From NCBI GenBank assembly GCA_003118195.1, contig BEXV01000682.1:114293-139292 (forward strand): a stretch of DNA of 25,000 nucleotides, in the 5' to 3' direction. The position numbers were made by a program, and so were the translations under genes. Shown in pieces: positions 21,623-25,000 of the stretch. The stretch is from Hemicentrotus pulcherrimus. Taxonomy: Eukaryota > Echinodermata > Echinoidea > Camarodonta > Strongylocentrotidae. Position 1 is the stretch's first letter; each line of letters begins with the position of its first letter. Below the pieces are notes generated by a model. It saw nothing but the letters and a program-made list of their open reading frames with translations. It was not told the origin of the DNA and made no database searches.

Positions 21623-22787
21623 CACCTTCAATAACTTTTCTCTCTTTATGCTTTATGGACTTTATACATACATCTATCTTTATATCAGTCTACCATTTTA
21701 ATCCAGAGTACAAATCAGTGGTAAATAATACTCTCAAAGGAAAGGAGATGGTGCTCATTATGTTAGAGCTTGTACTTAAAGGGTATATTGCAATGTTCTC
21801 AAAGTGCGGTTAAGCACTCTACAGCCCATCTGCAGAGAACCACAGGGGTATTTACATATCCCTTCAGCAAAGTTAACACCCCTCTAGCTCCTCATTAGCA
21901 CAAGCACATAATGTGAATTCAATTGAAGAATGAAGATACATGTCATTTGAAGACAATTATTCTTAAATTCTTGACTTAAGGGCTTTCAAACACATGTAGA
22001 TACAATGCATATCATTTTTCATCATCGATTATTATCATCATCATCTTTGAATTATAAAGACTGTCCTGAAAGTCTAGGTCTGTTGTGATGTAGGTAGCAC
22101 AGAAGCAATGAACCTGGGCCGTTGCTGAACAATGAACATTGTGTCAAGGCATCAATCATATAATCAATACACTAACAAAGGCTTACTGAGCAGGGTTAGG
22201 AACAACGAAGTGTGAGATCGGGAAATTACCAAATGTACACACATGCACTGGATGTCTGCAAGTATAACATGTCTAAACACATCACTGTTTGCACATCATA
22301 TTGTGCAGAAGTTAGAATACATGCAACAGTATACAGTGTATGTGAACATCTTTGTTGGTGATTGGTTTTAAAATTTAAACATGTTTGTGTGCATAAAGGC
22401 CTTACAGGCAAATGCATGGTAAATAACATCAATGATACCCTAGAAACATGAATATCAGCAATCTGAATGCTTGCAAAATATCTAGACAACTAAATGACAA
22501 GTTCAGTCATTCTAAGATAAGATGCCCTAACAGAACATGAAAATGATATTGATCTCTCTATTCTCTAACACCTACTTATTACTGAATAACCCTTTAGATT
22601 CTGGCTCTACACTTCAGCAAAAACCAATACAGCACATTCATCAGAGTAATTAACAGTTAGAACATGGAGATGTCTAAAGCAGGGTTTGGTACATAGGGTA
22701 GTAAATAATAGGACATTACCCCTACAGTAATGATCCCCTGAGTTACGTGCAGAGTTTTGGGGGTAAATACCCAAAGGATGTTTTAAG
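21623..22787. other. unassigned AT-rich sequence
   Basis: No exon or RNA gene recognised. It includes a short imperfect ATC-rich tract (22020-22048). The open frames 21592-21813 (plus) and 22226-22489 (minus) lack motifs; the former starts inside the hAT-like element. Confidence 0.45.
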
Positions 22788-22789
22788 TA

Positions 22790-23138
22790 GGCCTCTCCTC
22801 ATCAGCTCGAGATTGCCCAATATCCCGCTATTTTAACTATCCCGATCGCAAATTATCCAGCTATTTTGCGTCTTCATCTGCCAGCGTTAGCGGGATATTT
22901 GGTCTAGATAATCCTCCCAAGATATCTTGGGCTGGTTTGCAAAATATCCTCCTATTTGTGCATCTTCACCAGCCCGAAGACTCTAGTTAGCAAGAACGCT
23001 GAGCAAAATATCTCGAGCTAATTTCCCCGGACTCGAGTTTCAAGTTTCGAGGTCGAGTCTCTAGCTGATGAGGACGCAATTTGTAACAAATCAGAAATAT
23101 CTGGCTATTTGGCAATCTCCAGTTGATGAGGACAGGCC
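22790..23138. mobile_element. MITE with about 45-bp imperfect TIRs and TA target duplication
   Basis: The left end GGCCTCTCCTCATCAGCTCG and the right end (minus strand) GGCCTGTCCTCATCAACTGG continue as inverted repeats through GAGATTGCC to about 45 bp, at roughly 80% identity. A TA dinucleotide flanks each end (22788-22789 and 23139-23140), as expected for Tc1/mariner-type insertion, although a TA alone is weak evidence. Inside, variants of the CTCATCAGCT and ATATCC words recur in both orientations (for example near 22872, 22965 and 23063). These are subterminal repeats of the kind seen in MITEs. Composition is more GC-rich and CpG-rich than the flanks. There is no coding capacity. Confidence 0.8.
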
Positions 23139-23140
23139 TA

Positions 23141-25000
23141 GTGAGGGTAGTGACAGTATTGGCAGACAGAATTAGCGGGAGGCAGGAGTGGGATAATGAC
23201 CAATCTCTCCTGAAGGACAGGATTATTTGGCTTTTCGCTTGCTGTGGGAGTAATCAATGTAAGAAGCTTGAGGTCAGATAAGTACATCTCCTTTAGAATC
23301 TTTGTTTTTAATCCCACCCCAAGGTATGGCTAGAAGCGATAATACAGGCGTACATGTGGCATTAGGGGATATTAATGGGAAATTTATCATGGTAGTGTAA
23401 CTTAAGTATGTTCAAGCCCTGAATGTAGTTCTCATTAAAATGACAAGTTGTCCTTGAATTTACATGAGGATTGTCTATCCATGTTAACAATGTTTAATAA
23501 TGCAATGTGATCAGTTGAGACAGAACCTGTAGCCTACGAAGAGCCATTCTCAATGGCTTCTCCGGGCCAAACAAAAATGACACTTGATTAGACTTTTGGA
23601 TGATAATTTCATGTCTCAAATTTCTAATTGGAGACTCATTTCTGATGTCATGAAAATCAAATAAAGATCGTACAATAGGCACAATCCTTCATTTTTAGCA
23701 ATTAGATGATGAATTGGAACAGGGCAAGGAAACAGAAAATGATGACATGCTCCCATGTACTGTATTTACCTGTTCTCCAAATTTATAAACACATCAGGTT
23801 TTACGAAATAATTGACTTAATATGGATATTTATTTGAATTTCCACTGATCAGAATCTTTCTGACTCATTATATTAAATTCTTTGTTTTCTATTCTGAGAA
23901 TTCATTTTCTTTTCTGTGGTCTTTAGCACAAATACTTCCAGCCTCTTTTCTGTATGGCTATGTAAATACCAGTACCCTCTTCTGCCAAGTTCTAAATGTG
24001 CATGTAAAAGCTGGAAGCCTTTAAAGTGAATAAGATAAAGGCAGAAAACAGTTAGCCCATACCTCAGAAGGACCTGTGGACAAACTCAATACAAGTTTAC
24101 CAGAAAGAAGCTTAGCAAAAGTCAAGCCTTCCTAACTTTTGAGAGCTTCTACCACTTCCTAAAAGTGCACTGTTCTGAAACAACGGATACAAATTGTCTT
24201 TTAAATTTGGAAGAAAGCTTTGGAAGAAAACCTGCCAGCATTTAAAAAAAACAGTTAAGTTCCCCCCCCCCTCCTTTCTCATCTGGTCTCTGTACCACTT
24301 TGACTTTCTCTTCCTTTGTGAGGGAACGCAATGTCAAGTGCATGCACAATACATGAAAACAAGAATGGATTTCCTTGAAAAGCCATAAGATATTCATGAA
24401 CAGATATAAAACAAAAGAGTGAAAAAGCACCAGCCAAAAACAAAAATGTAAGGGGGGAGAAATGTCACTTTCTCTGGGTAATTGCGCTAATCCTTCTCCT
24501 AAACAAACTCAATACACGTGGATCAGCATGGACATGCCAAGTCCTATTCTATTGAGTACTGGTGCTCCAATAGGTGCTCAGTTGCTCACAATTGTGTGAC
24601 TTCAACCATACTTTAAATGGCCATAGCCTCAAGAACGGGACGCGTTACTTCATTGATTAATTATGCATGTGGGAAGTTGGAAACATGGTCTTACACCCAG
24701 AAAGGACCATTCATTTCCATGAGAAAACTCAAGAATGGCAAGAGCAATAAAGACAAAGCCAGACTGCTGTGTCACTTTTTAAAACCCTTTAGATGTGGTG
24801 GTAGAAACAAGGCCTGCTTCAAGAACTTCTGGAATACAGGCCAAAATTCTCAAATATAATTATTCCTCTGCTAATGTAATATTAGTCAAGTTTTATAGTA
24901 ATTATAAGCCTATTCTTCATGAAAAGTTAAAAGAGGAATAAACAGACATGCACCAATGTATCAAAATCTAAACCCACAAAAGAAATGATAATTACTTTAT
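23141..25000. other. unassigned AT-rich sequence
   Basis: No exon matching the missing meteorin N-terminal half and no other gene recognised. Open frames at 23494-23682 (minus), 24194-24388 (plus), 24242-24430 (minus) and 24617-24859 (plus, 80 codons from an ATG) carry no motif. The last is basic and Lys/Asn-rich and looks like chance. A C-run lies at about 24261-24270. If the meteorin-like gene starts beyond the window, this whole stretch is intron. Confidence 0.45.

Overview
This window is AT-rich animal nuclear DNA. The evidence is split coding exons with GT-AG splice sites, long non-coding stretches, microsatellites and several small inverted-repeat transposons. The one gene I can name is a meteorin-family (METRN/METRNL) gene on the minus strand, which points to a metazoan. 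The AT bias, the crowd of TACATGTA palindromes and the many miniature transposons fit a marine invertebrate. A sea urchin or other echinoderm is my best guess, from general impression and not proof.

Layout. Positions 1-6400 hold no gene I recognise: a possible repeat tail at 1-80, AT microsatellites near 841 and 972, a 316-bp element with about 70-bp inverted arms (1957-2272), a long AT-rich stretch, a second inverted-repeat element (5533-6066) and an (AC)n(TC)n tract (6295-6342). Positions 6400-13400 are mostly unassigned. They include a CpG-enriched patch (8790-9290), a 177-codon minus-strand open frame of unknown value (10663-11196), a 163-bp inverted-repeat element (11734-11896), a compact hairpin (12500-12552) and an 88-nt pyrimidine tract (12983-13070).

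The meteorin-like gene occupies the minus strand from about 13.4 kb upward. Its terminal coding exon is 14082-14425, followed by an 812-bp intron (14426-15237) and a 57-bp exon (15238-15294). Together they encode about 132 residues of the C-terminal netrin-like half, with all six expected cysteines. I could not find the upstream exons (signal peptide and CUB-like half) in the remaining 9.7 kb, so they probably lie beyond 25000.

Positions 18363-21602 contain two identical 1,619-bp copies in direct tandem, joined through a single N. I read this as a probable assembly duplication. The second copy runs into a small hAT-like element (21257-21616) with a 6-bp target duplication; the first copy stops just short of that element's right terminus. 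Another miniature transposon, with TA target duplications and subterminal repeats, lies at 22790-23138. The rest is AT-rich sequence without recognisable genes.
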